DNA from: Flavobacteriaceae bacterium
GTDB lineage: Bacteria; Bacteroidota; Bacteroidia; Flavobacteriales; Flavobacteriaceae
Assembly (NCBI GenBank): GCA_013214065.1
Contig: JABSPK010000005.1
Span: forward strand, 186,001 to 250,000
Length of the DNA stretch: 64,000 nt
Direction of reading: 5' to 3'
The notes under the pieces are model-generated. The model did not search any database and was not told the origin of the DNA. It saw only the letters and a program-made list of their open reading frames with translations. The position numbers were made by a program, and so were the translations under genes. Each line of letters opens with the position of its first letter. The first letter of the stretch is position 1. Shown here piece by piece: positions 17,985 through 27,195 of the stretch.

Positions 17985-19877
17985 ATGGTAGGTCGATTTG
18001 AAATTGGGGCATGTGTAGCGATAGCGGTGTTGCTTTTGTTGACATCATGTACGGATAAAAAAGAATCTTCCACCAAAACCACGGTTGAAACTATGCAACG
18101 AATGGAAAATAAGGCAGTGGTATACCAGGTATTTACCCGATTGTTCGGCAATACCAATACCACCAATAAGCCTTGGGGTACCCTAGAGGAGAATGGAGTA
18201 GGTAAGTTTGCCGATTTTGATGAAACGGCATTGGAAGAGATCAAGAAGCTTGGGGTAACCCATATCTGGTATACCGGGGTGCCGCATCATGCGGTAATCA
18301 ATGATTATACCGCCTATGGCATTTCAAATGACGATCCCGATGTGGTGAAAGGAAGGGCAGGATCCCCCTATGCCGTTAAAGACTATTACAATGTCAATCC
18401 GGATTTGGCAGTGGATCCCGCAAAGCGATTGGAGGAATTCGAAGCCTTGATCGGCCGAACCCACAGCATCGGGCTGAAAGTGATCATCGATATCGTACCG
18501 AACCATGTCGCCAGGAATTATGAAGGGATAACCAATCCGGAAGGGGTTTCCGATTTTGGATCAAGGGATGATATCGGTTTGGAGTACCATAAGGACAATA
18601 ACTTTTACTACGTGCCCGATACGCCGTTTGAATTGCCCGACTGGCAAGAGGGGTACCGCCCCCTTGGAGGTGATGAAAACACCTTGGCGGATGGCAAGTT
18701 CGTCGAAGTACCGGCAAAATGGACAGGCAACGGATCGCGATTGGCAAAACCCAACTTCAACGATTGGTATGAGACCGTTAAGGTGAATTATGGAGTCAGG
18801 CCCGATGGTACGATCGATTTCGATAGCCTTCCCGATAGCTATGCCGAAAAAGGCCCCAAGGCCCATTCGGAATTTTGGGAAAATAAGACGTTGCCCGATT
18901 CTTGGATGAAGTTTCGCGATATCGCCTTGTATTGGTTGGATAAGGGTGTGGACGGATTTCGATTCGATATGGCCGAAATGGTCCCCGTGGAATTTTGGAG
19001 TTTTCTGAACTCGTCCATCAAAATGAAGAATCCGGATGCCTTCCTATTGGCGGAGGTCTACAATCCCGCATTGTATCGTGATTACATCCACAAGGGCAAG
19101 ATGGATTACCTCTACGATAAAGTCGAGCTTTACGATAGCTTAAAACATATTATGAAAGGATACGGGTGGACCGACCACATCCACACCGTGCAATCGGGGA
19201 TGCAAGACATCGAACATCATATGCTGCATTTTCTGGAGAACCACGATGAGCAACGTATCGCGAGTCCTGATTTTGCCGGTCAAGCCGAAATCGGTAAACC
19301 GGCAATGGTCGTTTCCGCTACAATCAGCACATCACCTACCATGATATATTTCGGACAGGAAGTCGGCGAAGATGGTTCTGAGCACGCCGGTTTCGGAAGT
19401 CCGACACGAACATCGATATTCGATTATATCGGAGTGCCCGCGCATCAACGTTGGATGAACGACAAAAAATTCGATGGTGGCCAGTTGACTATAGAAGAAC
19501 GGGAGTTGCGTGATTTTTACCGAAGATTACTGAATTTCACCATCAACAGTAGTGCCCTGATGGGGCCTTACCAAGAAATCCATTTCTACAACAAGGAACA
19601 TACCGAAGGATATGACCACAGGGTGTTCACCTTTGTACGATGGTCGGATGAAGAGCGCCTGATCATCGTATCGAATTTCGATTCTGAGCGCTCGTATTCC
19701 CTTGATTTGAAGTTGCCCGAAGCCGTGGTGTCGGCATGGGAGCTTGAGGAAGGGGCACATGATTTGATCGAAGCACTTTATGGCAAGGATGTTCCTGATT
19801 TGAAGGTCAATGACGGGGTAGGTAGCGTCAACATTTCTTTAGCGCCCTTAGAATCGATGATCCTTTCTTTGCAATAA
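17985..19877 (+). CDS. GH13 alpha-amylase family lipoprotein (SusG-like)
   Basis: A 630-residue lipoprotein of the alpha-amylase family. The signal peptide ends at Cys22 (LLLLTSC) followed by TDKKE, which predicts an outer-surface location. All conserved GH13 regions are present: DIVPNHV (N173-H174), GFRFDMAE with nucleophile D328, AEVY with acid/base E357, and ENHDEQ with D421. A C-terminal beta domain (about 540-630) ends the protein. It is the third gene of the LacI-GH65-GH13 unit. It probably cleaves starch-like glucans at the surface to feed the SusCD transporter. The exact specificity (alpha-amylase versus neopullulanase-like) cannot be read from the sequence. Confidence 0.93.
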   Translation: MVGRFEIGACVAIAVLLLLTSCTDKKESSTKTTVETMQRMENKAVVYQVFTRLFGNTNTTNKPWGTLEENGVGKFADFDETALEEIKKLGVTHIWYTGVPHHAVINDYTAYGISNDDPDVVKGRAGSPYAVKDYYNVNPDLAVDPAKRLEEFEALIGRTHSIGLKVIIDIVPNHVARNYEGITNPEGVSDFGSRDDIGLEYHKDNNFYYVPDTPFELPDWQEGYRPLGGDENTLADGKFVEVPAKWTGNGSRLAKPNFNDWYETVKVNYGVRPDGTIDFDSLPDSYAEKGPKAHSEFWENKTLPDSWMKFRDIALYWLDKGVDGFRFDMAEMVPVEFWSFLNSSIKMKNPDAFLLAEVYNPALYRDYIHKGKMDYLYDKVELYDSLKHIMKGYGWTDHIHTVQSGMQDIEHHMLHFLENHDEQRIASPDFAGQAEIGKPAMVVSATISTSPTMIYFGQEVGEDGSEHAGFGSPTRTSIFDYIGVPAHQRWMNDKKFDGGQLTIEERELRDFYRRLLNFTINSSALMGPYQEIHFYNKEHTEGYDHRVFTFVRWSDEERLIIVSNFDSERSYSLDLKLPEAVVSAWELEEGAHDLIEALYGKDVPDLKVNDGVGSVNISLAPLESMILSLQ

Positions 19878-19880
19878 AAG

Positions 19881-19911
19881 AAAAACGGACCGAAACCCAA
19901 GTTTCGATCCG
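19881..19911 (-). terminator. Rho-independent terminator (minus strand)
   Basis: CGGACCGAAAC (19886-19896), loop CCAA and GTTTCGATCCG (19901-19911) form an 11-bp stem with one C-A mismatch. On the minus strand it is followed by TTTTTCTTTT, so it is a good terminator for the small membrane protein gene ending at 19936. On the plus strand it follows the GH13 stop by a few bases but lacks a T-run. Confidence 0.75.
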
Positions 19912-19935
19912 CCTTCCGTCAAGTTGGTCAGCTAG

Positions 19936-20355
19936 TTAGCTTTTCGGGCTGGTCGCTTTGTACATCATCGCAATGACGACCCCTGCAACCGCATAGTAGA
20001 CAATCTCAAGAACCGCATCGATCAAGTAACCGTTCAAGGCCATTAGGTTAGCCGTGGCGTATTGGATCATCCAAATCCCCAATCCTACGAATACCCCGAA
20101 CCATAGTCCGAATTCAGCCCCTTCTTTGGCACTGTGGTGCCCTCGACTCCATTTGCTGTACAGGGTGCACATGGCAAAGGCCTGAAATAGGTTTCCGATG
20201 ATAATGAACATGAAATCAGGTGGGTCCTTCATAACGTCCGAAATCACGTATCCTTCGAAGAGATCCGCTGTCGCTACCCCCCAAATGAGGTATCCCAAGA
20301 GGAACATGACCACAGTGGTCACGAGGGTAGCCAAAAGATTTTGTTTTGAAAACAT
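19936..20355 (-). CDS. Small integral membrane protein, four predicted TM helices
   Basis: A 139-residue hydrophobic protein that I cannot assign to a named family with certainty. It has four hydrophobic segments, near residues 8-28, 48-65, 82-105 and 110-132, with a short polar loop containing SKWSRGHHSAKEG between the second and third. The shape recalls the small DUF1761-like membrane proteins, but this is only a resemblance. It has its own terminator at 19881-19911 and is divergent from the glycerophosphodiesterase gene with a 171-bp gap, so it is probably transcribed alone. Confidence 0.75.
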   Translation of the reverse strand: MFSKQNLLATLVTTVVMFLLGYLIWGVATADLFEGYVISDVMKDPPDFMFIIIGNLFQAFAMCTLYSKWSRGHHSAKEGAEFGLWFGVFVGLGIWMIQYATANLMALNGYLIDAVLEIVYYAVAGVVIAMMYKATSPKS

Positions 20356-20526
20356 ACGATTTAGTTTTGTTGGTTAAAAAATCTTGACAATATAGTAAAA
20401 AAATTGTCAAATCATTAAAATATAGCATCTTATATTGAAGATATGATAATTTAGGATTCAAAAAAAGGCGTAGCGAATGTGTCCCTTCCATGGCGGATAT
20501 TCAGCAGCAAGTTGTATTTTTAAGCC

Positions 20527-21294
20527 ATGGAGCACTACATAAAGAACATGAAGGTTTTTGTGGCATTATTCGCAATTTTAATCAGCACAGCCTGCACTAT
20601 GGATCAAGAAACCACATTGGTCATCGGTCATCGTGGCGCGATGGGATATGAAACGGAAAACACCTTGGCCTCCATTCAAAAAGCGATGGATCTCGGGGTA
20701 GATATGATCGAGATCGATGTCTTCAAAATAAAAAGCGGGGAAATCGTCGTTTTCCATGATGAGACCCTTGAACGTCTTTCCAATGCAGGAGGTCCTATTG
20801 AAGATTATTATATCACCGATTTAAAACAGGTGGTGTTGAACGGCAATCACCAGATACCGATGCTTCAAGAGGTCTTGCGCTTGATCGACAACAAGGTAGC
20901 CTTGAATATCGAGCTCAAAGGGGCCGAAACAGCCGATCGGGTCAATTTCATTATGGATTATTACATCAAACAACGCGGGTGGTCGGCGTCCAATTTCGTG
21001 ATATCCAGTTTCAATTGGGACGAATTGCGACGTATCCGCGAGTTGAATAAAGAAGTAGCCATTGCCGTATTGACCGAAAAGAATCCCTTAGAGGCCATTC
21101 CGGTTGCTGAGGAATTGGGTGCGGTGGCCATCAATCCGTATTTTAAAAGCCTTACTGAAACCAATATCAAAGCGATCCATAAGGCGGGATTCAAAATCTA
21201 CACCTATACCGTTAACGAGCCTGAAGATTTACAGAAAATGCTCGACTTCGGGGTCGATGGTATTTTTACCAATTATCCAGATCGGATCCAATAA
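20527..21294 (+). CDS. Glycerophosphodiester phosphodiesterase, lipoprotein
   Basis: A 255-residue GDPD-family enzyme that hydrolyses glycerophosphodiesters to glycerol 3-phosphate and an alcohol. The catalytic elements are visible: H35-R36 in GHRGAMG, E44 in ETENT, E62 and D64 in IEIDV, and H77 in VFHDE. The N-terminus is a lipoprotein signal (ILISTAC, Cys23), so it should sit in the periplasm or on the outer membrane. An internal ATG at 20548 would give an equally good, shorter signal peptide. Its stop overlaps the next start (TAATG). The nearby glpF and glpK genes suggest that the glycerol moiety of scavenged phospholipid headgroups is reused. Confidence 0.93.
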   Translation: MEHYIKNMKVFVALFAILISTACTMDQETTLVIGHRGAMGYETENTLASIQKAMDLGVDMIEIDVFKIKSGEIVVFHDETLERLSNAGGPIEDYYITDLKQVVLNGNHQIPMLQEVLRLIDNKVALNIELKGAETADRVNFIMDYYIKQRGWSASNFVISSFNWDELRRIRELNKEVAIAVLTEKNPLEAIPVAEELGAVAINPYFKSLTETNIKAIHKAGFKIYTYTVNEPEDLQKMLDFGVDGIFTNYPDRIQ

Positions 21295-22562
21295 TGTTCG
21301 ATGTCATCATCATCGGTGGTGGCGCGGCGGGATACTACACCGCCATTCAGATCGGGCTACGTAGGCCAAACTTGAAGGTGGCGATTTTCGAAAGGGGAAA
21401 AAGTGTGCTTTCAAAAGTCAAGGTTTCGGGCGGAGGCCGCTGTAACGTCACCCACGCCGCTTTTGACCCCAAAGAGCTCGCAACCCATTATCCACGCGGT
21501 GAAAAGGAACTTTTGGGCCCTTTCCATAATCATGCACCTGGCGATGTTATGGAATTCTTCAACGAACGGGGTGTGGCCTTGAAGGTAGAATCCGACGGAC
21601 GTATTTTTCCGGTAAGCGATAGCTCGCAAACGATCATCGATTGTTTTGAATCCGAGGTAGAACGCCTAGGCGTCACCGTCCTTAAAAACAATCCGGTCAA
21701 GGCTTTGGAGCCTGTCGAAGGCGGTCATTGGAACGTCACAACGAAAAACAAGCATTATGTTGGCAAACGTGTGGTGGTCGCCACCGGAAGCAACCCGAAA
21801 GTTTGGCAAATGCTTGGTCGATTGGGCCACCAAATCGTGGATGCGGTTCCTTCATTGTTCACTTTCAATATCGATGATCCAAGGATCAATGGACTACAAG
21901 GGCTGAGCACCGAGGCCTCGGTAGCCGTACTACCCAAAAAGCACTACGACTCGAAAATCGTCATCCAGTTGAAGAGCGCCGTAAAAAATGAGCCGGTTTT
22001 AGAAGCCGATGGCCCTTTGCTGATCACCCATTGGGGATTGAGTGGCCCTGCGATTCTTAAATTATCCGCATGGGGAGCCCGCTTACTTCATGAGTATCGC
22101 TATCATTTTAAGATCATGGTCAACTGGGTACCCGAATACACAACGGGATCCGTCGAGGGATTCTTGATGGAAGTAAAACAAATGGATGCCAAACGGACCG
22201 TGGTCAAGACAAAGTTATTCGATCTTCCCAGCCGGCTATGGATCGCTTTGGTCAAGGCGGCCGACATTCCTAAGGATATGAAGTGGGCCGATATTCCGAA
22301 ACCCATGCTTCAAGCATTGGCAGTACAGTTGACACAGTGTGTTTTTAAAGTTACCGGCAAAAGCACCTTTAAGGAGGAGTTCGTAACGGCAGGCGGCGTC
22401 GACTTAAAGGAAGTGAATTTCAAGACCTTCGAAAGCAAACTACTGCCCGACCTTTATTTGGCCGGAGAAGTGCTTAATGTCGATGCCATTACAGGAGGCT
22501 TCAATTTCCAAAACGCATGGACCGGGGCCTATCTCATTGCCCAGGCTATCGCCGAAAAATAG
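21294..22562 (+). CDS. HI0933/BaiN-type FAD-dependent oxidoreductase
   Basis: A 422-residue flavoprotein of the HI0933 (YhiN/BaiN/RdsA) family. The FAD-binding Rossmann motif IIIGGGAAGYYTAIQ is at the N-terminus, followed by the family signature VKVSGGGRCNVTH around residue 45. The C-terminus carries GEVLNVDAITGGFNFQNAW, also diagnostic. The cellular role of this family is poorly defined; some gut homologues act in bile-acid metabolism. It overlaps the diesterase stop by 1 bp and ends only 1 bp from the convergent glpF stop. A link to glycerol metabolism is suggested only by position. Confidence 0.9.
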   Translation: MFDVIIIGGGAAGYYTAIQIGLRRPNLKVAIFERGKSVLSKVKVSGGGRCNVTHAAFDPKELATHYPRGEKELLGPFHNHAPGDVMEFFNERGVALKVESDGRIFPVSDSSQTIIDCFESEVERLGVTVLKNNPVKALEPVEGGHWNVTTKNKHYVGKRVVVATGSNPKVWQMLGRLGHQIVDAVPSLFTFNIDDPRINGLQGLSTEASVAVLPKKHYDSKIVIQLKSAVKNEPVLEADGPLLITHWGLSGPAILKLSAWGARLLHEYRYHFKIMVNWVPEYTTGSVEGFLMEVKQMDAKRTVVKTKLFDLPSRLWIALVKAADIPKDMKWADIPKPMLQALAVQLTQCVFKVTGKSTFKEEFVTAGGVDLKEVNFKTFESKLLPDLYLAGEVLNVDAITGGFNFQNAWTGAYLIAQAIAEK

Positions 22563-22563
22563 C

Positions 22564-23292
22564 TTAAAGTAAGGTGTTCGCCAATAAGGCTGCAACGAGT
22601 CCCCCCGCTATCGGGGCGAGTACCGGAATCCATGCATACCCCCAGTCATTCGAGGCTTTTTGTTTGATGGGGACCAGGGCATGGATCAAACGCGGACCGA
22701 GATCCCTTGCCGGATTTATGGCGTAGCCCGTGGTGCCGCCCAAGCAAAGCCCGATGACCCACACCAAAAGGGCGACCGGTAGGGCACCCAATGATCCCAA
22801 ACCGATGATCGTGTTGCTTTCATTCAAGGTAGCATCGGTAAAAAAGAGGATGGTAAAAACCAAAACAAAGGTGCCTACCATTTCTGAGAGGAAGTTCAAG
22901 GGGGTATGTTTTATGGCAGGGGCGGTACAAAATACCCCCCGTTTGGTCGGCCCATCTTCGGTGGCATCGAAATGCTTTTTGTTCAAGAGCCACACCAAGA
23001 ACGCCCCCAACATCGCACCCAACATTTGGCCTCCCAGGTATTGTGGTATATCATAAATAGAAAATTCACCGGCCATGGCCAGCGCTAGGGTGACCGCCGG
23101 ATTGATATGCGCCCCACTATACGGTCCTGCGACAACGACCCCTACGTAAACCGCCAAGGCCCATCCGGTGGTAATCACTACCCAACCCGAACCGGACCCA
23201 TAGGTTTTGTTCAGTGAAACATTGGCGTTGACCCCACACCCTAAAAGAATTAGTAAAAAGGTGCCGATCAGTTCTGCGATAAATGGTGTCAT
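22564..23292 (-). CDS. glpF: Glycerol uptake facilitator (aquaglyceroporin, MIP family)
   Basis: A 242-residue six-helix channel of the major intrinsic protein family. Both half-helix pore motifs are present: SGAHINPAVTLA in the first half and INPARDLGPR in the second. The Asp after the second NPA box (NPARD) is the hallmark of glycerol-conducting GlpF rather than water-only aquaporins. It follows glpK by 18 bp and is surely co-transcribed. Its stop codon lies 1 bp from the stop of the convergent flavoprotein gene. Confidence 0.95.
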   Translation of the reverse strand: MTPFIAELIGTFLLILLGCGVNANVSLNKTYGSGSGWVVITTGWALAVYVGVVVAGPYSGAHINPAVTLALAMAGEFSIYDIPQYLGGQMLGAMLGAFLVWLLNKKHFDATEDGPTKRGVFCTAPAIKHTPLNFLSEMVGTFVLVFTILFFTDATLNESNTIIGLGSLGALPVALLVWVIGLCLGGTTGYAINPARDLGPRLIHALVPIKQKASNDWGYAWIPVLAPIAGGLVAALLANTLL

Positions 23293-23310
23293 GGTTGGTC
23301 TTGAAAAGGA

Positions 23311-24807
23311 TTAGTCGTTTTTGCTCCAATATTCCAAAGCGTTGATGGCCCGATACCAGCCTTTGATGGCCGTTTCGATCGATTCACGCTCTTGGGTGGG
23401 TTTGAAATGGACATCCGATTTCCAAATGTCCTGTATTTCTTCTTGGCTCTCCCAGAATCCGACCGCCAATCCGGCAAGATAAGCGGCTCCCATCACGGTG
23501 GTTTCTACGATTTCAGGTCGGATCGCGACCGTATCCAGCACATCGGCCTGGAATTGCATCAGCATATCGTTCACCGTTGCACCACCATCGACACGGAGTT
23601 CTTTGATCGAAATCCCTGAATCAGCTTCCATGGCCTTTAAGATATCCATGGTCTGAAAAGCGATGGATTCCAAGGCGGCCCTTGCGACATGGGCATCGGT
23701 ACTGCCCCGGGTAAGCCCGAAAAGGGTGCCCTGTGCATGTTGGTTCCAATGGGGTGCCCCCAACCCGGCAAAGGCAGGAACGAAATAGACCCCCTCGGAA
23801 CTGGGTACGGACCCAGCCAATGTTTCGACCTCTGAGGAGGTTTTGATGATCTTTAAACTGTCGCGAAGCCATTGTACCACGGCTCCGGCGATAAAGATGC
23901 TCCCCTCAAGGGCGTAGGTGGTCTTCCCATTGATCTTCCAAGCGACGGTAGTCAATAAATTGTTTTTGGAAACGATCGGTTTCTCCCCGATGTTCATCAA
24001 CATGAAGCAACCCGTACCGTAGGTATTTTTGACCATGCCTTGATTGGTGCACATCTGTCCGAACAAGGCGGCCTGTTGATCACCGGCTATACCGGCAATC
24101 GGGATTTTCGATGCGAAGAAATTCGGGCTAGTATGCCCGTAGACCTCACTTGATTGACGTACCTCGGGCAACATGCTTTTTGGTATGGTGAACAAATCGA
24201 GCAGTTCGTCATCCCACTTCATGGTATTGATGTTAAAGATCAACGAACGGCATGCATTGGTGACGTCGGTAATATGCAGGTCTCCTTCGGTCATCTTCCA
24301 AATCAACCAAGAATCGATCGTTCCCCAAGCCAATTCGCCATTTTCAGCGCGTTCGCGCATACCTTCCACATGGTCAAGGATCCATTTTACTTTGGTGGCC
24401 GAAAAATAGGCGTCGATCACCAATCCGGTTTTTTCCCGGATCAAATCGGCCTTGCCGGCCGCTTTGAGTTCATCACAAAAAGTCGCGGTGCGTTTATCTT
24501 GCCAAACGATGGCATGGTAGACCGGCTCTCCGGTTTTTCGATCCCAAACCACGGCCGTCTCCCTTTGGTTGGTGATTCCGATAGCGGCAATTTGCTCGCC
24601 CTTGATCCCAGCTTTGGTCACCGCTTCAGCCGCCATACCCGCCTGGGTAGACCATATTTCGGTAGCATCATGCTCTACCCAACCCGGCTTGGGAAAAATT
24701 TGGGTGAATTCTTTTTGGGCCACCGAAACGATCGTGCCCGCCTTGTCGAATACAACTGCCCTCGAACTCGTAGTGCCCTGATCTAAGGCAAGAATGTACT
24801 TTGTCAT
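23311..24807 (-). CDS. glpK: Glycerol kinase
   Basis: A 498-residue FGGY-family kinase that phosphorylates glycerol to sn-glycerol 3-phosphate. The N-terminus [17 protein letters not shown] is the phosphate-1 motif, the glycerol-binding WVEHD and GITNQRET segments follow, and the C-terminal half contains [16 protein letters not shown] and [14 protein letters not shown]. The length is normal. It is the first gene of the glpKF unit. A TACTTTAG sequence on the minus strand about 45 bp upstream is a partial -7 match. No glpD lies in the window, so the next catabolic step is encoded elsewhere. Confidence 0.97.
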   Translation of the reverse strand: MTKYILALDQGTTSSRAVVFDKAGTIVSVAQKEFTQIFPKPGWVEHDATEIWSTQAGMAAEAVTKAGIKGEQIAAIGITNQRETAVVWDRKTGEPVYHAIVWQDKRTATFCDELKAAGKADLIREKTGLVIDAYFSATKVKWILDHVEGMRERAENGELAWGTIDSWLIWKMTEGDLHITDVTNACRSLIFNINTMKWDDELLDLFTIPKSMLPEVRQSSEVYGHTSPNFFASKIPIAGIAGDQQAALFGQMCTNQGMVKNTYGTGCFMLMNIGEKPIVSKNNLLTTVAWKINGKTTYALEGSIFIAGAVVQWLRDSLKIIKTSSEVETLAGSVPSSEGVYFVPAFAGLGAPHWNQHAQGTLFGLTRGSTDAHVARAALESIAFQTMDILKAMEADSGISIKELRVDGGATVNDMLMQFQADVLDTVAIRPEIVETTVMGAAYLAGLAVGFWESQEEIQDIWKSDVHFKPTQERESIETAIKGWYRAINALEYWSKND

Positions 24808-24883
24808 TGCATGGATTTTGGAAATGGAATTTACTAAATAATTTGTGTAGCTTGGCTAAAGTAATCGAATAAAGACTTAAAAT

Positions 24884-25423
24884 TTGGAGACCTATATCGC
24901 CTTTCTCCGAGGAATCAATGTTGGGGGTCAGAAGAAGATAAAAATGGCCGAGTTGAAAGCCTGTCTCGAAGGAGGTGTCATTGAAGGGTTGCAAACCTAT
25001 ATCCAGAGTGGCAACTTGGTATTCAAAAGCGAATTGGCCCACAGCGCTCCGCTAGCCAACGAAATCAAGGATAAGATCTTGGATCGTTATGGGTTTGAGG
25101 TGCCTGTTTTGGTCATGACTCTGGGCCATTTGCAGGCGATCCATTCGAACAACCCCTATTTAGGTACAGCGGATGGGCGCCAGCTCTATTTTGTATTATT
25201 GGCTGAAGCAGGGGCACCCGATCGGGTCAAGGCCTTTGAACAAATGCATTTCGAAAATGAGGAATTCGAAGTAACCGATCACTGTGTGTATTTGAACTGC
25301 CTTGCCGGCTATGGCAAAGCCAAACTGAGCAATAACCTTGTCGAGCGTAAACTGGGAGTGGCCGCAACGGCAAGAAACTTGAAGACCATTGAAAAAATGA
25401 TCGCCTTGGCCGCTGACCCATGA
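24884..25423 (+). CDS. DUF1697 family protein, TTG start
   Basis: A 179-residue protein of the DUF1697 family, recognised from its N-terminus METYIAFLRGINVGGQKKI, a position-conserved signature. Function is unknown. The start is TTG at 24884-24886: an in-frame TAA lies two codons upstream (24878-24880), there is no ATG in between, and homologues begin at this residue. The gene is divergent from glpK with a 76-bp gap and ends 2 bp from the convergent TspO gene. Confidence 0.85.
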   Translation: METYIAFLRGINVGGQKKIKMAELKACLEGGVIEGLQTYIQSGNLVFKSELAHSAPLANEIKDKILDRYGFEVPVLVMTLGHLQAIHSNNPYLGTADGRQLYFVLLAEAGAPDRVKAFEQMHFENEEFEVTDHCVYLNCLAGYGKAKLSNNLVERKLGVAATARNLKTIEKMIALAADP

Positions 25424-25425
25424 AT

Positions 25426-25899
25426 TCAATTCAATTGCCAGATCTTAAAGTTGAGTAAGGTAGCGAAACCGACCCAAAGTAGATAGGGCACCATCAATAT
25501 GGCGGCGGTCTTGCTTACCACTCGAAACCATCGAATGGTCAGTACGATGAGTACCAACAGCACTACGATTACGAACAGTGCGGCCAAAGGATTCTTGAAT
25601 CCGAAGAAAACGATACTCCATAAGGCATTCAACAATAACTGAAAGCCGAAATGGTACAAGGCGGTTTTAACCCAAATGTGGTAAAATCCCTTGCCCCAAA
25701 CAATTCCCGCGGCGATCCCCATCAGCACATACAACACCGTCCAAACAGGGGCGAATAGCCAATTGGGCGGATTGAAACTGGGTTTGTTCAAGGTCAAGTA
25801 CCAGTCGTTGACCGAACTTTGGGTAGCAAAGCTGGACAAAAAACCGATGAGCAAACAAACGGCAACGGTGATGAAGATTTTAAGGACTTTGCGGTTCAT
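25426..25899 (-). CDS. tspO: TspO/MBR family membrane protein
   Basis: A 157-residue five-helix membrane protein of the TspO/peripheral benzodiazepine receptor family, which binds porphyrins and related ligands. The conserved features are the LNKPSFNPPNWLFAPVW segment (residues about 40-57), the ALWSIVFFG helix and the final LLWVGFATLLNFKIWQLN. I place the start at the ATG at 25897-25899; an open frame continues 61 codons upstream, but that extension is hydrophilic, runs into the divergent mvaD gene and has no family support. It is divergent from mvaD with an 88-bp gap. TspO genes often neighbour mevalonate or carotenoid genes in flavobacteria, consistent with this context. Confidence 0.92.
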   Translation of the reverse strand: MNRKVLKIFITVAVCLLIGFLSSFATQSSVNDWYLTLNKPSFNPPNWLFAPVWTVLYVLMGIAAGIVWGKGFYHIWVKTALYHFGFQLLLNALWSIVFFGFKNPLAALFVIVVLLVLIVLTIRWFRVVSKTAAILMVPYLLWVGFATLLNFKIWQLN

Positions 25900-25987
25900 G
25901 GTGGTACAATTCCTACTAAAATAACAATTTATTTGAACCATGGGTTTTACTACCCAACATCCAGTATCTTTGATCAAAATTCGTTTG

Positions 25988-27070
25988 ATGACCGAAAAGG
26001 ATTTTGTTCCTAAGCAATTGGATACGCTCCCTGAATCAGGAAGCATCGGTTGGAAAGCCCCTAGTAATATCGCTTTGGTCAAGTATTGGGGGAAGAAGGC
26101 CGGTCAGATTCCGGCCAACCCTTCCATCAGTTTTACCCTTGACGCCTGTGCGACCCGAACGACCATGCAATTCGAGCGTCTATCGGAACCGGCAGCTGAG
26201 GTCGATTTCGATTTCCGTTTTGAAGGCCGGTCCAAACCCGCATTCAAACCAAAGATCCAGACTTTCTTCGAAAGAATTCTTCCGTTTGCCCCTTTCCTTA
26301 AGGGGTATCGGTTCATTATAGATAGCAGTAATTCGTTTCCCCATAGCAGTGGAATCGCTTCTTCGGCCAGTGGTATGGCTGCATTGGCGCTATGCATATT
26401 GGAAATCGAAAAACTTACTGACACCTCGCTTTCTCAGGACTATCTGTTGAAAAAAGCTTCTTTTTTGGCCCGATTGGGGTCAGGTAGTGCTTGCCGAAGT
26501 ATTGAGGGTGGACTTGTACAATGGGGGGCACATCAAGAAATCGAAGCCAGTTCCGACTTGTACGGGATCCACTATCCTTACGAAGTCCATAAAAGTTTTG
26601 AGCGTTATCACGATACGATATTATTGATCCACAAAGGGCAGAAGACAGTCAGCAGCTCGGTGGGTCATGGTTTGATGAACGGGCATCCTTTTGCAGCGCG
26701 TAGGTTTGACCAAGCCCATGAAAACCTCGTGCGTTTAAGGGGAATCCTTAAAAACGGGGCCCTTGATGAATTTATTGAAGTGGTTGAAAGCGAGGCGCTT
26801 ACCCTGCATGCGATGATGATGACCGGTAGTCCTTATTTTATGCTGATGCTGCCAAACACCCTTGAGGTCATCCATAAGATTTGGGATTTCAGGAAAGTCA
26901 CAGGCGTACCGATTTGCTTCACCTTGGATGCCGGGGCCAACGTGCACCTGCTGTATCCTGAAGCGGTTAAGGAAAAAGCCATTCAATTTATTCAGGATGA
27001 ATTGGTTGCATACTGCGAAAACGGACATTATATTTGCGACAGGGTTGGAACAGGGGCTTCCAAACTGTAA
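25988..27070 (+). CDS. mvaD: Diphosphomevalonate decarboxylase
   Basis: A 360-residue GHMP-superfamily enzyme that converts mevalonate 5-diphosphate to isopentenyl diphosphate with ATP. Diagnostic segments are APSNIALVKYWGK near the N-terminus, SSNSFPHSSGIASSASGMAA (the phosphate-binding loop region) and GSGSACRSIEGGLVQW. The start is the ATG at 25988; an upstream ATG at 25940 would add 16 residues that overlap the promoter region. It heads the isoprenoid block with a GHMP kinase and a UbiA protein downstream; a separate promoter precedes the next gene. Confidence 0.94.
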   Translation: MTEKDFVPKQLDTLPESGSIGWKAPSNIALVKYWGKKAGQIPANPSISFTLDACATRTTMQFERLSEPAAEVDFDFRFEGRSKPAFKPKIQTFFERILPFAPFLKGYRFIIDSSNSFPHSSGIASSASGMAALALCILEIEKLTDTSLSQDYLLKKASFLARLGSGSACRSIEGGLVQWGAHQEIEASSDLYGIHYPYEVHKSFERYHDTILLIHKGQKTVSSSVGHGLMNGHPFAARRFDQAHENLVRLRGILKNGALDEFIEVVESEALTLHAMMMTGSPYFMLMLPNTLEVIHKIWDFRKVTGVPICFTLDAGANVHLLYPEAVKEKAIQFIQDELVAYCENGHYICDRVGTGASKL

Positions 27071-27138
27071 TTTTTGTATAATTATTCTTACAAATTTACG
27101 TTGCTGTAGGGGGTTGATTCACAAAGAACTCCCAATAA

Positions 27139-27170
27139 TTTGATAGCCTGCCCCGGTTTGTTTACTTTTA
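27139..27170 (+). promoter_or_regulatory. Promoter of the GHMP kinase-UbiA-nitrilase unit
   Basis: TTTG at 27139-27142 and TACTTTTA at 27163-27170 are separated by 20 bp, close to the Bacteroidota consensus TTTG-N19-TAnnTTTG. Transcription would begin near 27177, which argues for translation from the ATG at 27196 rather than the one at 27178. Confidence 0.6.
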
Positions 27171-27195
27171 TTGAAATATGGTTGAACAATATAAT

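Noticed and set aside
25900-26082. Extension of TspO to 218 residues
   Set aside because: The additional 61 residues run antisense through the mvaD start region; TspO family members begin directly at the first TM helix, matching the ATG at 25899.
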